Shown: piece after piece, positions 8,486 through 17,303 of the stretch
Position numbering within the stretch: the first letter of the stretch is position 1
Layout of the letters: every line of letters begins with the position of its first letter
Assembly: GCA_022448525.1 (NCBI GenBank)
Contig: JAKVCX010000006.1
Location: 310,001 to 374,000, forward strand
DNA: 64,000 nucleotides
DNA from: Tenacibaculum sp.
Lineage (GTDB): Bacteria; Bacteroidota; Bacteroidia; Flavobacteriales; Flavobacteriaceae
Reading direction: 5' to 3'
Notes under the pieces: model-generated
The model's database searches: none
Told to the model about the DNA's origin: nothing
What the model saw: the letters and a program-made list of their open reading frames with translations, nothing else
Program-made: the position numbers and the translations under genes

Positions 8486-11296
8486 TTAAAATCTATAATT
8501 TAAGTTAATGAAGTAGGTAGTTCCTCTACCATACCAGTATTTGTTTCCAAAAACAGGAGTGTCTAATGCTTTATCATCTCTTAATTGACGATAGTTAGCA
8601 TTTCTTCCTTGTTCAAAACCACCTGTTCTGTACTCTCTATTGAAAATGTTTCCAATACTAGCAAATAAACCAATGTATTGTCCGTTTCCAACTTTCCAAG
8701 ATTTTCCTCCTACTGCATTTACTACCATATAGTCGTTAAATCTTTCTTGTCTTAATAATTCTCTAGCAATTGATGGATCATAGTCAGTAAATGGTACACC
8801 ACCATCATCTGCAAAGTTACTACTTCTTGTTAAAGGAGCAATGTCTATGTAAGTGTCATTAAATACGTTAGCAGTAGCTCCAAACCACCAGTAATCAGGA
8901 TCTCTATATTCAAATCCGAATGAATACGCTTTTTGAGGTCCGCTTGCTAATCTGTAGTTTTTAAGATTAGATTGTCCAAAATCTTTTACACCAAACTCAT
9001 TCGCGTCTGGATCACCAACGAAATCTTCTGAAGCGATGAATAAATTTGGATTGTTATTGTAAGTGTACTGTCCGATGTTAGCAGCTCCCTTTAATTTAAT
9101 AGTAGGAGTAACTTTAACTTCTAAACCTAATTCAGCACCAATATGTCTCTTTTCAATTCCTTGTAAAGTTTCTTGTACAAAAGCAGTGTTGTCACCACCA
9201 ATTCCATCAGCAAAGAAGAAAGAAGTTTCTACAGCATCTTTAATTCCTGTGTAGTAAGCAGTAGCTCTAGCTTGAACAACGGGAGTTCTAAGGATATAAC
9301 TAGCATCTAATGATAATACTTTTTCACTTTCAATTCCTTCAACGATAGCGTTGTTTTCTCTTGAGTTAGCAAAAGTATTTCTTAAAGTTGGAGCTTTTGT
9401 TAAATAACCAGCGTTAAAATCTAAGATATGACGACCAGTAATTTTATAAGTTAAACCTCCTTTAGCTCCCCAGTTAGTGAATTCTTGCTTTTCAGATTTT
9501 CCTAATGAAGTATTGATGAATCCTCCATTTTGGAAGTTTCCTTCTCTTTGGTGAGAAGTTCTAGATAGACTACCTGCTAAGAAGAAATCAACTTTGTTAA
9601 ACTTGAACTGCGTTTGAACAAAACCATTCATTACTTGTGAAAGTAAATCAAAGTCATATTTAAAACGATCTCCTTCTCCTGCTAAGTGAAGTGGGTTTAA
9701 TAAGTTGTTTTGCTTTTGCTCAAAAGTATCAGCAAAAGTATCAACATCTAAATATCCAGTTCCCCCTAATAAATCAGTTATTTCTGCAAAATTCTCAGAT
9801 TTTTGAGAAGTATAATTAACAGATGCATTTAATGTGATGTTATCTGTTAATTCAGTATTGAAGATTGTATTGATTGTAAATCTATCATCTTCATTTCTGT
9901 CTTCATATAACACGTATGCTGAATTTCCACCTGTTACAGATGCAGCATTTGCAGCATATAATTGGTCCCAGTCTAATTGTCCGTTATTTACGAACTCTTG
10001 ATACATTCCATAAACACCAGGTAAACCTTCTCTTACACCATAACTAGGTAGTTTTTGATAATAAGTTGGGTCAGGGTTAGCAGTTGCTAAGTTTGTGATG
10101 AATGGATTTCCGTCACCATCAAGTACACCATCTTCAACTCTTGCACCATTAAAATCAATTCTACTATTACCGATTCCACCAAATTGGTAAGAAACATTTG
10201 TAGTTAAAGAAGTTTTCTCATTAATGTTCCAATAGTGGTTTAACATAATGAAAGGCTCTTCAACATCTTTAATTCTTGAGTTTCTAATTTTTCCATTTTG
10301 GTATCCCCAATATGGATTGTATTGAATTCCTTTAATATCAATAACTTCTTGAGTGTTTGGAGCAGCTTTACCTCTTCTGTTAGCTGCAAATACTGATGTG
10401 AAGTTTAAACTGTGTTTATCGTTGAATACTTTTTCAATAGAAGCGAAAGTTGAATAAGCGTTGTAAGAAGATCCGTCAGCGAAACCTTCGTCTGCAATTC
10501 TTCTACTTCCTGAAAAAGCAAAAGCCCAACCATCATCCATTAAACCAGTTGCATACGTTCCCATAACTCGGTGAACATAACTTCTGTTAGATGAAGCATA
10601 AGAAACTCTTCCTCCTTGTCTGTATTCAGAAGCTCTTGTACTAATATTGTTTGATCCTAAAACACCACCAAAAGTGAAGTTTGAAGGAGCTAATCCGTTT
10701 GTGAATTCTTGATTTCTTAATACGTCATTTAAACCTCCCCAGTTTGCCCATTCAGGTCTTCCTGTAGAAAGTTTATTCATTTCAATACCGTTGATTAAAA
10801 GTTTTGCGTTGTCAGAATCTAAACCACGAACTCTAAAGAAAGAAGAACTAAATTCGAAAGCAGCAGTTCTTAAATAAACATCTCTAGAGGCTTGAAGAAG
10901 TCCAGAAATATTATCAGAAGCGGTAGTGTCATCGTTTAATTCATCATCAGTAATTATAATAGTACTTAAGTCTTGATCTTCAGCAAACTCATCTTCGTAC
11001 ATATAAATAATCCCTAAATCTACCATGCTTCCTGATAGTGTTACAGGATAGTTTTGAGTTTCATAACCATCCTTTTTTATCACAATAATGTGCCTCCCGT
11101 CAGGTAAGTTTTCGATGATAAAAGAACCAATAACATCTGTAGTAACGTTAATGTTCTTTCCTTCAACACTTACTGAAACACCTTGTAATAATCCTTCGGA
11201 GCTGCTGTCTTTTACAACCCCTTTTACAATGTTTTGAGCTGATAATCCTAAAGAGAAAATCAAGCTAAATAACACTGATAGAGTAAATTGTTTCAT
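8486..11296 (-). CDS. TonB-dependent outer-membrane receptor
   Basis: The 936-residue protein has a signal peptide (cleavage near SAQNIV), then a carboxypeptidase-regulatory-like beta domain at about 22-110 (GVVKDSSSEGLLQGVSVSVEGK). A plug domain follows (FRVRGLDSDNAKLLINGIEMN), then a beta barrel ending in Phe (INLNYRF), as outer-membrane barrels do. It imports an energised substrate with TonB/ExbBD. It is the first gene of an operon with the DUF5689 lipoprotein and is divergent from the secreted nuclease. A strong promoter match lies at 11334-11361. The substrate is not shown by sequence. Confidence 0.92.
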   Translation of the reverse strand: MKQFTLSVLFSLIFSLGLSAQNIVKGVVKDSSSEGLLQGVSVSVEGKNINVTTDVIGSFIIENLPDGRHIIVIKKDGYETQNYPVTLSGSMVDLGIIYMYEDEFAEDQDLSTIIITDDELNDDTTASDNISGLLQASRDVYLRTAAFEFSSSFFRVRGLDSDNAKLLINGIEMNKLSTGRPEWANWGGLNDVLRNQEFTNGLAPSNFTFGGVLGSNNISTRASEYRQGGRVSYASSNRSYVHRVMGTYATGLMDDGWAFAFSGSRRIADEGFADGSSYNAYSTFASIEKVFNDKHSLNFTSVFAANRRGKAAPNTQEVIDIKGIQYNPYWGYQNGKIRNSRIKDVEEPFIMLNHYWNINEKTSLTTNVSYQFGGIGNSRIDFNGARVEDGVLDGDGNPFITNLATANPDPTYYQKLPSYGVREGLPGVYGMYQEFVNNGQLDWDQLYAANAASVTGGNSAYVLYEDRNEDDRFTINTIFNTELTDNITLNASVNYTSQKSENFAEITDLLGGTGYLDVDTFADTFEQKQNNLLNPLHLAGEGDRFKYDFDLLSQVMNGFVQTQFKFNKVDFFLAGSLSRTSHQREGNFQNGGFINTSLGKSEKQEFTNWGAKGGLTYKITGRHILDFNAGYLTKAPTLRNTFANSRENNAIVEGIESEKVLSLDASYILRTPVVQARATAYYTGIKDAVETSFFFADGIGGDNTAFVQETLQGIEKRHIGAELGLEVKVTPTIKLKGAANIGQYTYNNNPNLFIASEDFVGDPDANEFGVKDFGQSNLKNYRLASGPQKAYSFGFEYRDPDYWWFGATANVFNDTYIDIAPLTRSSNFADDGGVPFTDYDPSIARELLRQERFNDYMVVNAVGGKSWKVGNGQYIGLFASIGNIFNREYRTGGFEQGRNANYRQLRDDKALDTPVFGNKYWYGRGTTYFINLNYRF

Positions 11297-11333
11297 AAAA
11301 TTGTTAAAATTATTTTTTAATAAAAAATGCGCA

Positions 11334-11361
11334 CAAAATTATGGTTTTAGCAAAATGCCAA
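11334..11361 (-). promoter_or_regulatory. promoter of the TonB receptor/DUF5689 operon
   Basis: On the minus strand TAATTTTG (11334-11341) matches the -7 box exactly, and TTG (11359-11361) is 17 bases upstream. The receptor ATG is 38 bases downstream. It is back to back with the nuclease promoter at 11407-11434, so one regulator could control both. Confidence 0.65.
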
Positions 11362-11406
11362 TGTTAACTTAATATTAACATTTCAAATTGTTAATAACTC
11401 TCTCGA

Positions 11407-11434
11407 TTGTGGCTTGGAAATTGTATTATTTTTG
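11407..11434 (+). promoter_or_regulatory. promoter of the secreted nuclease gene
   Basis: TTG at 11407-11409 and TATTTTTG at 11427-11434 are separated by 17 bases, the same architecture as the divergent receptor promoter. The ATG lies 19 bases downstream. Confidence 0.65.
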
Positions 11435-11452
11435 CCAAGTTAAATTTTAATA

Positions 11453-12499
11453 ATGAGAAGAATACTGTTGTTAAGTGTGTTGTTAATGAGTGGTTTATTC
11501 GTTAATGCACAAAAGAAATATAAAATTAGAACTGTTGCGTTTTATAATCTTGAAAACTTATTTGATACTATCAATGACACTTCAAAAAATGATGAAGCGA
11601 GTCCAATGATGGAATTGAGAACGAACAAATCAAAAGTTTATTGGGATAAAATTGATAAGTTAGGAGAGGTAATAAGTCAGTTAGGAAAAGAGAAAGCGAA
11701 AACAGGTCCGGCTATTTTAGGAGTATCAGAAATTGAGAACAAACAAGTTCTTGAAGATTTAGTGAATTCTGAAAGACTTAAGAAAATGAGATATGGGATA
11801 ATTCATTTTGATTCTCCAGATAAAAGAGGGATTGATGTAGCATTGTTATATCAACAGCGTTATTTCAAACCGGTACATTACGAAGCTGTAAATCCAAATA
11901 TATTTTCAAATAATAGAAAGGTTTATACTAGAGATATTTTAAGAGTATCTGGATATTTAGATGATGAGTTGATTCACGTCATCGTAAATCACTGGCCATC
12001 GAGAAGAGGAGGAGAAGCGAAGAGTAGCCCGTTAAGAGAAAAAGCGGCTTTTAAAGTTTCACAAATTATAGATAAGATTCGTGAGGAGGATAAGAATGCG
12101 AAAGTTATGATCATGGGAGATTTTAATGATGATCCAATGAACAAATCCTTCAAGGAAGTTTTAAAAACAAAAGCTGAGAAGAAAGATGTTAATAAGGGAG
12201 ATATTTATAATCCTTATGAGAAAATGTTTGAGAAAGGATTGAATACAACTGCCTACAGAGATAATTTAAGTTTATTTGATCAAATCCTTTTTACTTCGCC
12301 TTTATTGAATAAAGAGAGTAAGAAAAACTTTTCAAGCTATAAAATGTTTAAATCAGGAATTTTTAATAAACGTTTTATGGTTCAAAATAAAGGAAGATAT
12401 AAAGGATATCCTTTTAGAAGTTTTTCAAACGGACAATACACTGGAGGGTACAGCGACCACTTTCCAGTATATATTTACTTGATTAAAGAAAAAAGATAA
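11453..12499 (+). CDS. secreted endonuclease/exonuclease/phosphatase-family enzyme
   Basis: The 348-residue protein has a signal peptide (MRRILLLSVLLMSGLFVNAQ) followed directly by an EEP-fold domain. Visible blocks are VAFYNLENLFDT (metal-site Asn and Glu), VSEIEN, VNHWPSRRGG, IMGDFNDDP and GGYSDHFPVYIYL, which carry the Asp, Asn and His residues of the Mg-dependent catalytic site. The family includes DNase I-like nucleases and sugar or lipid phosphatases. The close divergent pairing with a TonB receptor and a DUF5689 lipoprotein suggests that it breaks down extracellular DNA or a phosphoester and the receptor takes up the products. That coupling is inference. Confidence 0.88.
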   Translation: MRRILLLSVLLMSGLFVNAQKKYKIRTVAFYNLENLFDTINDTSKNDEASPMMELRTNKSKVYWDKIDKLGEVISQLGKEKAKTGPAILGVSEIENKQVLEDLVNSERLKKMRYGIIHFDSPDKRGIDVALLYQQRYFKPVHYEAVNPNIFSNNRKVYTRDILRVSGYLDDELIHVIVNHWPSRRGGEAKSSPLREKAAFKVSQIIDKIREEDKNAKVMIMGDFNDDPMNKSFKEVLKTKAEKKDVNKGDIYNPYEKMFEKGLNTTAYRDNLSLFDQILFTSPLLNKESKKNFSSYKMFKSGIFNKRFMVQNKGRYKGYPFRSFSNGQYTGGYSDHFPVYIYLIKEKR

Positions 12500-12500
12500 C

Positions 12501-12530
12501 AAAAATCCCAGCAAATTTGCTGGGATTTTT
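12501..12530. terminator. bidirectional intrinsic terminator
   Basis: A perfect 30-base palindrome (AAAAATCCCAGCAAA and its complement) starts one base after the nuclease stop. It reaches into the stop codon of the convergent small Cys-cluster gene. A and T runs make it usable from both sides. Confidence 0.9.
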
Positions 12531-12873
12531 AGTTTTTACATATATCGACCAAATAGTTGTTCAATCTTAATTGAAATAACGTTCCTCTTAATAGATCTTC
12601 TATTTGTCCAAGTTCTACAGAAGAAACTGCAAGGCTAACTTTGTTAGATGGTGTTTGTAATAATATAGATCTACAATCTTCACCCATAGGACACTCAGGA
12701 CATCTCTTCTGTTTTTTTGAATCGATAATTTTTTCAAGAAATAATTCAATTTCATCTTCTGTCAGATGAAAACCTGTATCTCTGAAAATTACTTGTGTTA
12801 GAAATGATGTTGAGTTTACCCATCTAAATGAGATTCCAATTTTATTTTCATAAATTTTTATAATTTCTTCCAT
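12529..12873 (-). CDS. small Cys-cluster protein under a metal-repressor-type operator
   Basis: This 114-residue cytoplasmic protein of unknown function has no signal peptide or membrane segment. A four-residue-spaced cluster CPECPMGEDC at about residues 58-67 could bind iron, zinc or a cluster. The rest looks alpha/beta with amphipathic ends. It lies downstream of recJ on the same strand. However, a strong -7 box and a perfect 9-5-9 palindrome in the 56-base gap show that it has its own regulated promoter. I do not recognise a named family. A link to iron or manganese metabolism is inferred from the operator and the cysteines. Confidence 0.75.
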   Translation of the reverse strand: MEEIIKIYENKIGISFRWVNSTSFLTQVIFRDTGFHLTEDEIELFLEKIIDSKKQKRCPECPMGEDCRSILLQTPSNKVSLAVSSVELGQIEDLLRGTLFQLRLNNYLVDICKN

Positions 12874-12896
12874 AATCTGATGTATTGATTATAGAA

Positions 12897-12928
12897 CAAA
12901 TATAGTTATTTAGATTTAGTCTAAATAA
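12897..12928 (-). promoter_or_regulatory. promoter with a DtxR/Fur-like metal operator
   Basis: The -7 box TATATTTG (12897-12904, minus strand) matches TAnnTTTG. One base further upstream is a perfect inverted repeat: TTATTTAGA (12906-12914), spacer TTTAG, TCTAAATAA (12920-12928). The palindrome replaces the usual -33 region, so a bound protein would block polymerase. The TTTAGA...TCTAAA arms resemble sites of DtxR/MntR-type repressors. Which regulator binds is not shown. It ends just before the recJ stop codon. Confidence 0.65.
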
Positions 12929-12929
12929 A

Positions 12930-14615
12930 TTATTTTAAATCTTTTAAAAGTAACTGTAACGAAGTTTTTCCATTCCATGTATTTTCATCTATTTGGTATA
13001 AAACATCAAAGTCGTTTTCAATACTATTGATTTTATCACCCATGCTAAACCCAATTGCTCCAAGAATATTTTTCGGGTTTCCTTGGAAAAGAGTAAGTTT
13101 TAAGTGCGATTTATCTTGTCCAACTTGTTTTCCATATCCATTATCTCTAACGGATGAGCTTTTAAAAACTGGTTTCCTATTTTCCGGACCAAAAGGAGCC
13201 ATTTGTTGAATAATTCGATAAAATTTTGGAGAAATATCAGCAAATTCAAGTTCTGCATCAACGATTATTTCAGGTGTCAGTAATTCTTTGTCTATTGTGT
13301 TTTCCACAACTTCTTCAAATTTAGCCTTAAATTTTTCGTAGTTCTCTGGCTTAATTATTAGTCCAGCGGCATATTTATGTCCACCAAATTGTTCAATAAA
13401 TTCAGAGCAAGCGTTCAAAGCATCATAAACATCAAAACCTTTTACAGATCTTGCAGATGCAGCAAGTTTACCTTCACTTTTAGTAAAAACCACAGTTGGT
13501 CTATAATAAGTTTCGGTTAATCTTGAAGCTACAATTCCTATAACACCTTTGTGCCAATTTTCATCATAAACAACCGTAGTGAATTTCTCAGTCTCGTTAT
13601 TTTCTTCAATTTGAATTAAGGCTGCTTCTGCGATTTCTTTGTCTAACTCTTTTCTGTGAGCATTAAATTCTTCAATAGACGAAGCTATTTCAGTGGCAAT
13701 TTCAATATCAGTTGAAGTTAATAATTCCACAGCATAATTGGCATGTTTTATTCTTCCCGCTGCATTAATTCTTGGTGCAATAATAAAAACGACATCTGAA
13801 ATAGTCAGTTCTTTTTTTTCTATGGATTTAATGAGTGCTTTAATTCCGATTCGAGGTTGATCATTAATTACTTTTAATCCGAAATAAGCTAAAATCCTAT
13901 TTTCGCCTGTCATAGGAACAATATCTGCAGCAATCGCTGTTGCTACTAAATCTAAAAACGGAAGAAGTTCAAGTGTTTCAACTCCATTTGTAAGAGCATG
14001 AGCTTGAATTAATTTAAATCCAACACCGCATCCGCAAAGTTCTTTATAAGGATATTCGCAATCTTCCCTTTTCGGATTAAGAACGGCTAAAGCTTTAGGA
14101 ATTTCATCTCCTGGTTTGTGGTGATCACAAATTATAAAATCAATTCCTTTGTCGCTTGCATACTCTACTTTCTCTATGGCTTTTATACCACAATCTAAAG
14201 CAATAATTAGTGAAAAATCATTATCGCTAGCAAAATCAATACCTTGATAAGAAATTCCATAACCTTCTTTATATCTATCCGGAATGTATGTCGCTATATT
14301 GTTATGATGCTCAATCAGGTAATTGTACAGTAAAGAAACAGATGTGGTACCATCTACATCATAATCTCCATAAATTAAAATTTGTTCATTTTTTTCAATA
14401 GCAGTCCGGATTCTTGTTACTGCTTTGTCCATGTCCTTCATTAAAAAAGGATCATGTAGATCGTCTAGTGATGGACGGAAAAAATGTTTCGCTTCATCAA
14501 AAGTTGTAATACCTCTTTGAACTAATATTGAGGCAAGTTTTGTGTTAATAGATAATTCATCAGCTAATTTTTTTGTGGTTGCCAAATCTGGCTTTGATTT
14601 AAGTTTCCATCGCAT
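12930..14615 (-). CDS. recJ: single-stranded-DNA-specific exonuclease RecJ
   Basis: This 5'-3' single-strand exonuclease acts in recombination and mismatch repair in the cytoplasm. It is a DHH phosphoesterase: motif I is DYDVDGTTS (Asp84-Asp88), the DHH motif is CDHHKPG (Asp164-His166), and the DHHA1 motif is FGGHKYAAGL near residue 415. The length of 561 residues matches RecJ. The start MRWKLKSKP is standard for Bacteroidota RecJ. It is divergent from the lectin-domain secreted protein. Confidence 0.95.
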   Translation of the reverse strand: MRWKLKSKPDLATTKKLADELSINTKLASILVQRGITTFDEAKHFFRPSLDDLHDPFLMKDMDKAVTRIRTAIEKNEQILIYGDYDVDGTTSVSLLYNYLIEHHNNIATYIPDRYKEGYGISYQGIDFASDNDFSLIIALDCGIKAIEKVEYASDKGIDFIICDHHKPGDEIPKALAVLNPKREDCEYPYKELCGCGVGFKLIQAHALTNGVETLELLPFLDLVATAIAADIVPMTGENRILAYFGLKVINDQPRIGIKALIKSIEKKELTISDVVFIIAPRINAAGRIKHANYAVELLTSTDIEIATEIASSIEEFNAHRKELDKEIAEAALIQIEENNETEKFTTVVYDENWHKGVIGIVASRLTETYYRPTVVFTKSEGKLAASARSVKGFDVYDALNACSEFIEQFGGHKYAAGLIIKPENYEKFKAKFEEVVENTIDKELLTPEIIVDAELEFADISPKFYRIIQQMAPFGPENRKPVFKSSSVRDNGYGKQVGQDKSHLKLTLFQGNPKNILGAIGFSMGDKINSIENDFDVLYQIDENTWNGKTSLQLLLKDLK

Positions 14616-14629
14616 AATTTTAAAAAACG

Positions 14630-14637
14630 TAAATTTG
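14630..14637 (+). promoter_or_regulatory. -7 box for the lectin-domain T9SS protein
   Basis: TAAATTTG matches TAnnTTTG exactly and lies 30 bases before the ATG at 14668, within the short divergent gap with recJ. No clear -33 TTG is seen at the standard spacing. Confidence 0.45.
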
Positions 14638-14667
14638 TTTTAACGGGTAAAAGTAATCCATTCCTCT

Positions 14668-16821
14668 ATGAAATCAAAAAATCTGGTAATCGGCGTTGTT
14701 CTCTTTTTTCTATTCCAATTTCAGATATTTGGACAAAATCAGCCACCTGTTTTAACCGCTACTGGGAATCAAAGTTATTGTCCGTTGAGTCAAATACCCA
14801 TTACAACAAGTTTTATAATTACTGATTCAGATGATACAACTGTTGATTCTTTTTCAATTCAGATTTCAGCTAATTATGATGCAACTTCTGATATTTTAAT
14901 ATTAACAGGATCTCATCCAAATATTATTGCTAGTTGGGATGATCGTGAAGGAAAATTAATATTTACAGGAGTTGGAGGAAGTGCTATTTTGTTGTCTGAT
15001 ATAGAACAAGCTGTCGCTGATGTTGTTTTTCAGAGTTCAAATTCAGTAATTTCAGGTGAAAAAATATTTTCATTAACAGTGGGTGATGCTAATTATTTGC
15101 CTTCAACACAACATTATTACGAGTTTGTTTCTGATATTGGAGTCTCTTGGTCTCAAGCAAAAGTTTTAGCGGAAAACAGAACTTATTTTGGATTACGTGG
15201 ATATTTAGCAACAATTACCTCTGCAGACGAAGCTGGTTTTGTTGGAGAGCAATCAAATGGCGCAGGATGGATTGGAGGAACCGATCAAGAAACTGAAGGA
15301 GTTTGGAAATGGGAAACAGGTCCTGAATCAGGTACCATTTTTTGGAATGGTGACTTTAATGGTTCTACACCAAATTTTGCATTTTGGAACACTGGGGAGC
15401 CAAATGATTTTGGAGCAGGAGAAGATTATGCTCATATTACAGATGATTCTATAGGAATTATTGGTTCATGGAATGATTTACCGCTAAATGGCGATACTGG
15501 AGTTTATGAGCCAAAAGGATATATTGTAGAGTATGGTGGTTGGCCAGATGATCCGGTTTTAAATATCTCTGCTACAACTCGAATTTACATACCTGAAATA
15601 ATTTCAACTACTGAAAATGAAATCTGTGGTTCAGGAACCGTTTCGTTATCAGCAAATGCTTCTGAAGGTACTATACTATGGTTTGATGCTGAGGTTGGTG
15701 GAAATTTATTAGGAACAGGAACAACTTTTACAACACCTTTATTAAATTCCTCGCAAAATTTTTATGTTACTGTATCAGTTGGAGGTTGCACGTCATTCAT
15801 GCGAACAAGAGTTGCAGCAACTGTAAATAATTTACCTGTAATAACAGCAACTCAAAACGGTTTTGTTTGTGGAAGCTCAGGAACCGTAACAATTGGAGCA
15901 ACTCCTTCTGAAGGGATAGTTCATTGGTATGAAACCGCATCAAGTACAACTCCAATTTCTACAGGAAATACATTTGAAGTAAGTGTTTCTTCTGATACTG
16001 ATTACTTTGTCGAAGCGGTTAGCTCAAACGGTTGTGTGTCTTCTAACAGAACTATGGTTTCAGTTACAACGAATAACGTAATTCCTGATTTTGATGTTGA
16101 AGAGAATCAGTTTTTCTGTTTGAATATTGGATCCCTGGATTTATCAATTTCAAATCCAAATGGACTGGATTATATTTATGAATGGAAAGATGAAAACGGA
16201 ATTGTAATCTCTAATCAAATGACTGCAAATATTACTCAGTCGGGAATGTATTTTGTTCAGGCTACTTCACAGTTAGGTTGTGAGTCAGAAGTAAAAATAG
16301 TAGATGTAAAAGATTCTGAAATTGCCACATTAAAATTAGAAGATATTGAAATTATCGATGGCTCCAATAATAATTCAATTTTTGTAGTCGGATCAAATTT
16401 GGGAGAAGGTTCTTATGAGTATTCAATTGATGATATTAATTACAAGGAGAATGGCATTTTTCAAAACTTACAGCCAGGAATTTATACGCTATATGTGAGA
16501 GATAAAAATGGTTGTGGTACATTGCCTTTTGAATTTTCAGTTTTCAATTATCCATCTTTTTTTACTCCCAATAGTGATGGTGTAAAAGATGAGTGGAGCG
16601 TAGAAGGCTTTAGTGTAAGTGAATATTCATCTTCTAAAATTAGAGTTTTTAATAGATATGGAAAGCTTCTATATGAAAATTCAGACACTTCGAGTAATTG
16701 GGATGGAACTTATAATGGAAATATTCTCCCATCAGATACGTATTGGTTTTCTATTGAAGTAACAGATAAGAATGGGAGAATAATTCGTAAAAAAGGTCCT
16801 TTAAGTTTATTGAGAAAATAA
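14668..16821 (+). CDS. secreted C-type-lectin-domain protein with type B T9SS sorting domain
   Basis: The 717-residue protein has a signal peptide (ending near FQIFGQ) and a cadherin-like or Calx-beta-like region up to about residue 150. A C-type lectin fold follows at about 150-290 (HYYEFVSDIGVSWSQAK, GWIGGTDQETEGVWKW, FAFWNTGEPND, GEDYAHI). Two Ig-like repeats around EIIS..CGSGTVSLSA and VFVCGSSGTVTIGA come next. The C-terminus is the gliding-motility-type sorting domain (FFTPNSDGVKDEWSVEG, IRVFNRYGKLLYE, DTYWFSIEV). The EPN motif in the lectin loop is the mannose-type sugar-binding tripeptide. It is probably a surface glycan-binding protein. Its stop is one base before the end of the convergent OsmC gene. 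Confidence 0.88.
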   Translation: MKSKNLVIGVVLFFLFQFQIFGQNQPPVLTATGNQSYCPLSQIPITTSFIITDSDDTTVDSFSIQISANYDATSDILILTGSHPNIIASWDDREGKLIFTGVGGSAILLSDIEQAVADVVFQSSNSVISGEKIFSLTVGDANYLPSTQHYYEFVSDIGVSWSQAKVLAENRTYFGLRGYLATITSADEAGFVGEQSNGAGWIGGTDQETEGVWKWETGPESGTIFWNGDFNGSTPNFAFWNTGEPNDFGAGEDYAHITDDSIGIIGSWNDLPLNGDTGVYEPKGYIVEYGGWPDDPVLNISATTRIYIPEIISTTENEICGSGTVSLSANASEGTILWFDAEVGGNLLGTGTTFTTPLLNSSQNFYVTVSVGGCTSFMRTRVAATVNNLPVITATQNGFVCGSSGTVTIGATPSEGIVHWYETASSTTPISTGNTFEVSVSSDTDYFVEAVSSNGCVSSNRTMVSVTTNNVIPDFDVEENQFFCLNIGSLDLSISNPNGLDYIYEWKDENGIVISNQMTANITQSGMYFVQATSQLGCESEVKIVDVKDSEIATLKLEDIEIIDGSNNNSIFVVGSNLGEGSYEYSIDDINYKENGIFQNLQPGIYTLYVRDKNGCGTLPFEFSVFNYPSFFTPNSDGVKDEWSVEGFSVSEYSSSKIRVFNRYGKLLYENSDTSSNWDGTYNGNILPSDTYWFSIEVTDKNGRIIRKKGPLSLLRK

Positions 16822-16822
16822 A

Positions 16823-17248
16823 CTACTTTTCGTTAAAAATTATTTCTGTTGTAACTGTTGAAAATTGACGGAACATTTCCATTACACCACAGTATTTTTC
16901 GATAGATAAATTTACAACTTTGGTTAATTTTTCTTCATCTAACGCTGTTCCTTCGAAAAGATACTTTACGTGAACCTTATCGTAATATTTAGGGTGTTCT
17001 TCTGTTAAATTAGCTTCAACTACGATTTTTAAATCATCAAATGAAGTTCTCATTTTTTCCGCAATCATTACAACATCTAATCCAGAACATCCAGCTAACG
17101 AAGATAGCATTAAAGCTTTTGGGGAAGCGCCAACTTCATTTCCTCCATTTGCGAATGAGGTGTCCATTAAAACTTGAGCGCCATTTGGATTATCACTTTT
17201 AAATAATAAGTTTTTCTGCCATTCTGTAGTTACAATATTTGATGCCAT
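16823..17248 (-). CDS. OsmC-family peroxide/thiol protein
   Basis: The 141-residue protein has the two OsmC cysteines in SLAGCSGLDVVMIAEKM and EKYCGVMEM, which reduce organic hydroperoxides in characterised relatives. Length and motif order suit the YhfA-like OsmC branch. It is divergent from an AhpD-like protein at 17304, which would fit a shared antioxidant role. The exact substrate is unknown. A -7 box TAGTTTTG lies at 17281-17288 on the minus strand, 32 bases upstream of the start. Confidence 0.9.
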   Translation of the reverse strand: MASNIVTTEWQKNLLFKSDNPNGAQVLMDTSFANGGNEVGASPKALMLSSLAGCSGLDVVMIAEKMRTSFDDLKIVVEANLTEEHPKYYDKVHVKYLFEGTALDEEKLTKVVNLSIEKYCGVMEMFRQFSTVTTEIIFNEK

Positions 17249-17303
17249 ATGAGATTTTTTTCGTTTCTTGTATAGAATTACAAAACTACTTAAAAAATAA
17301 ATT

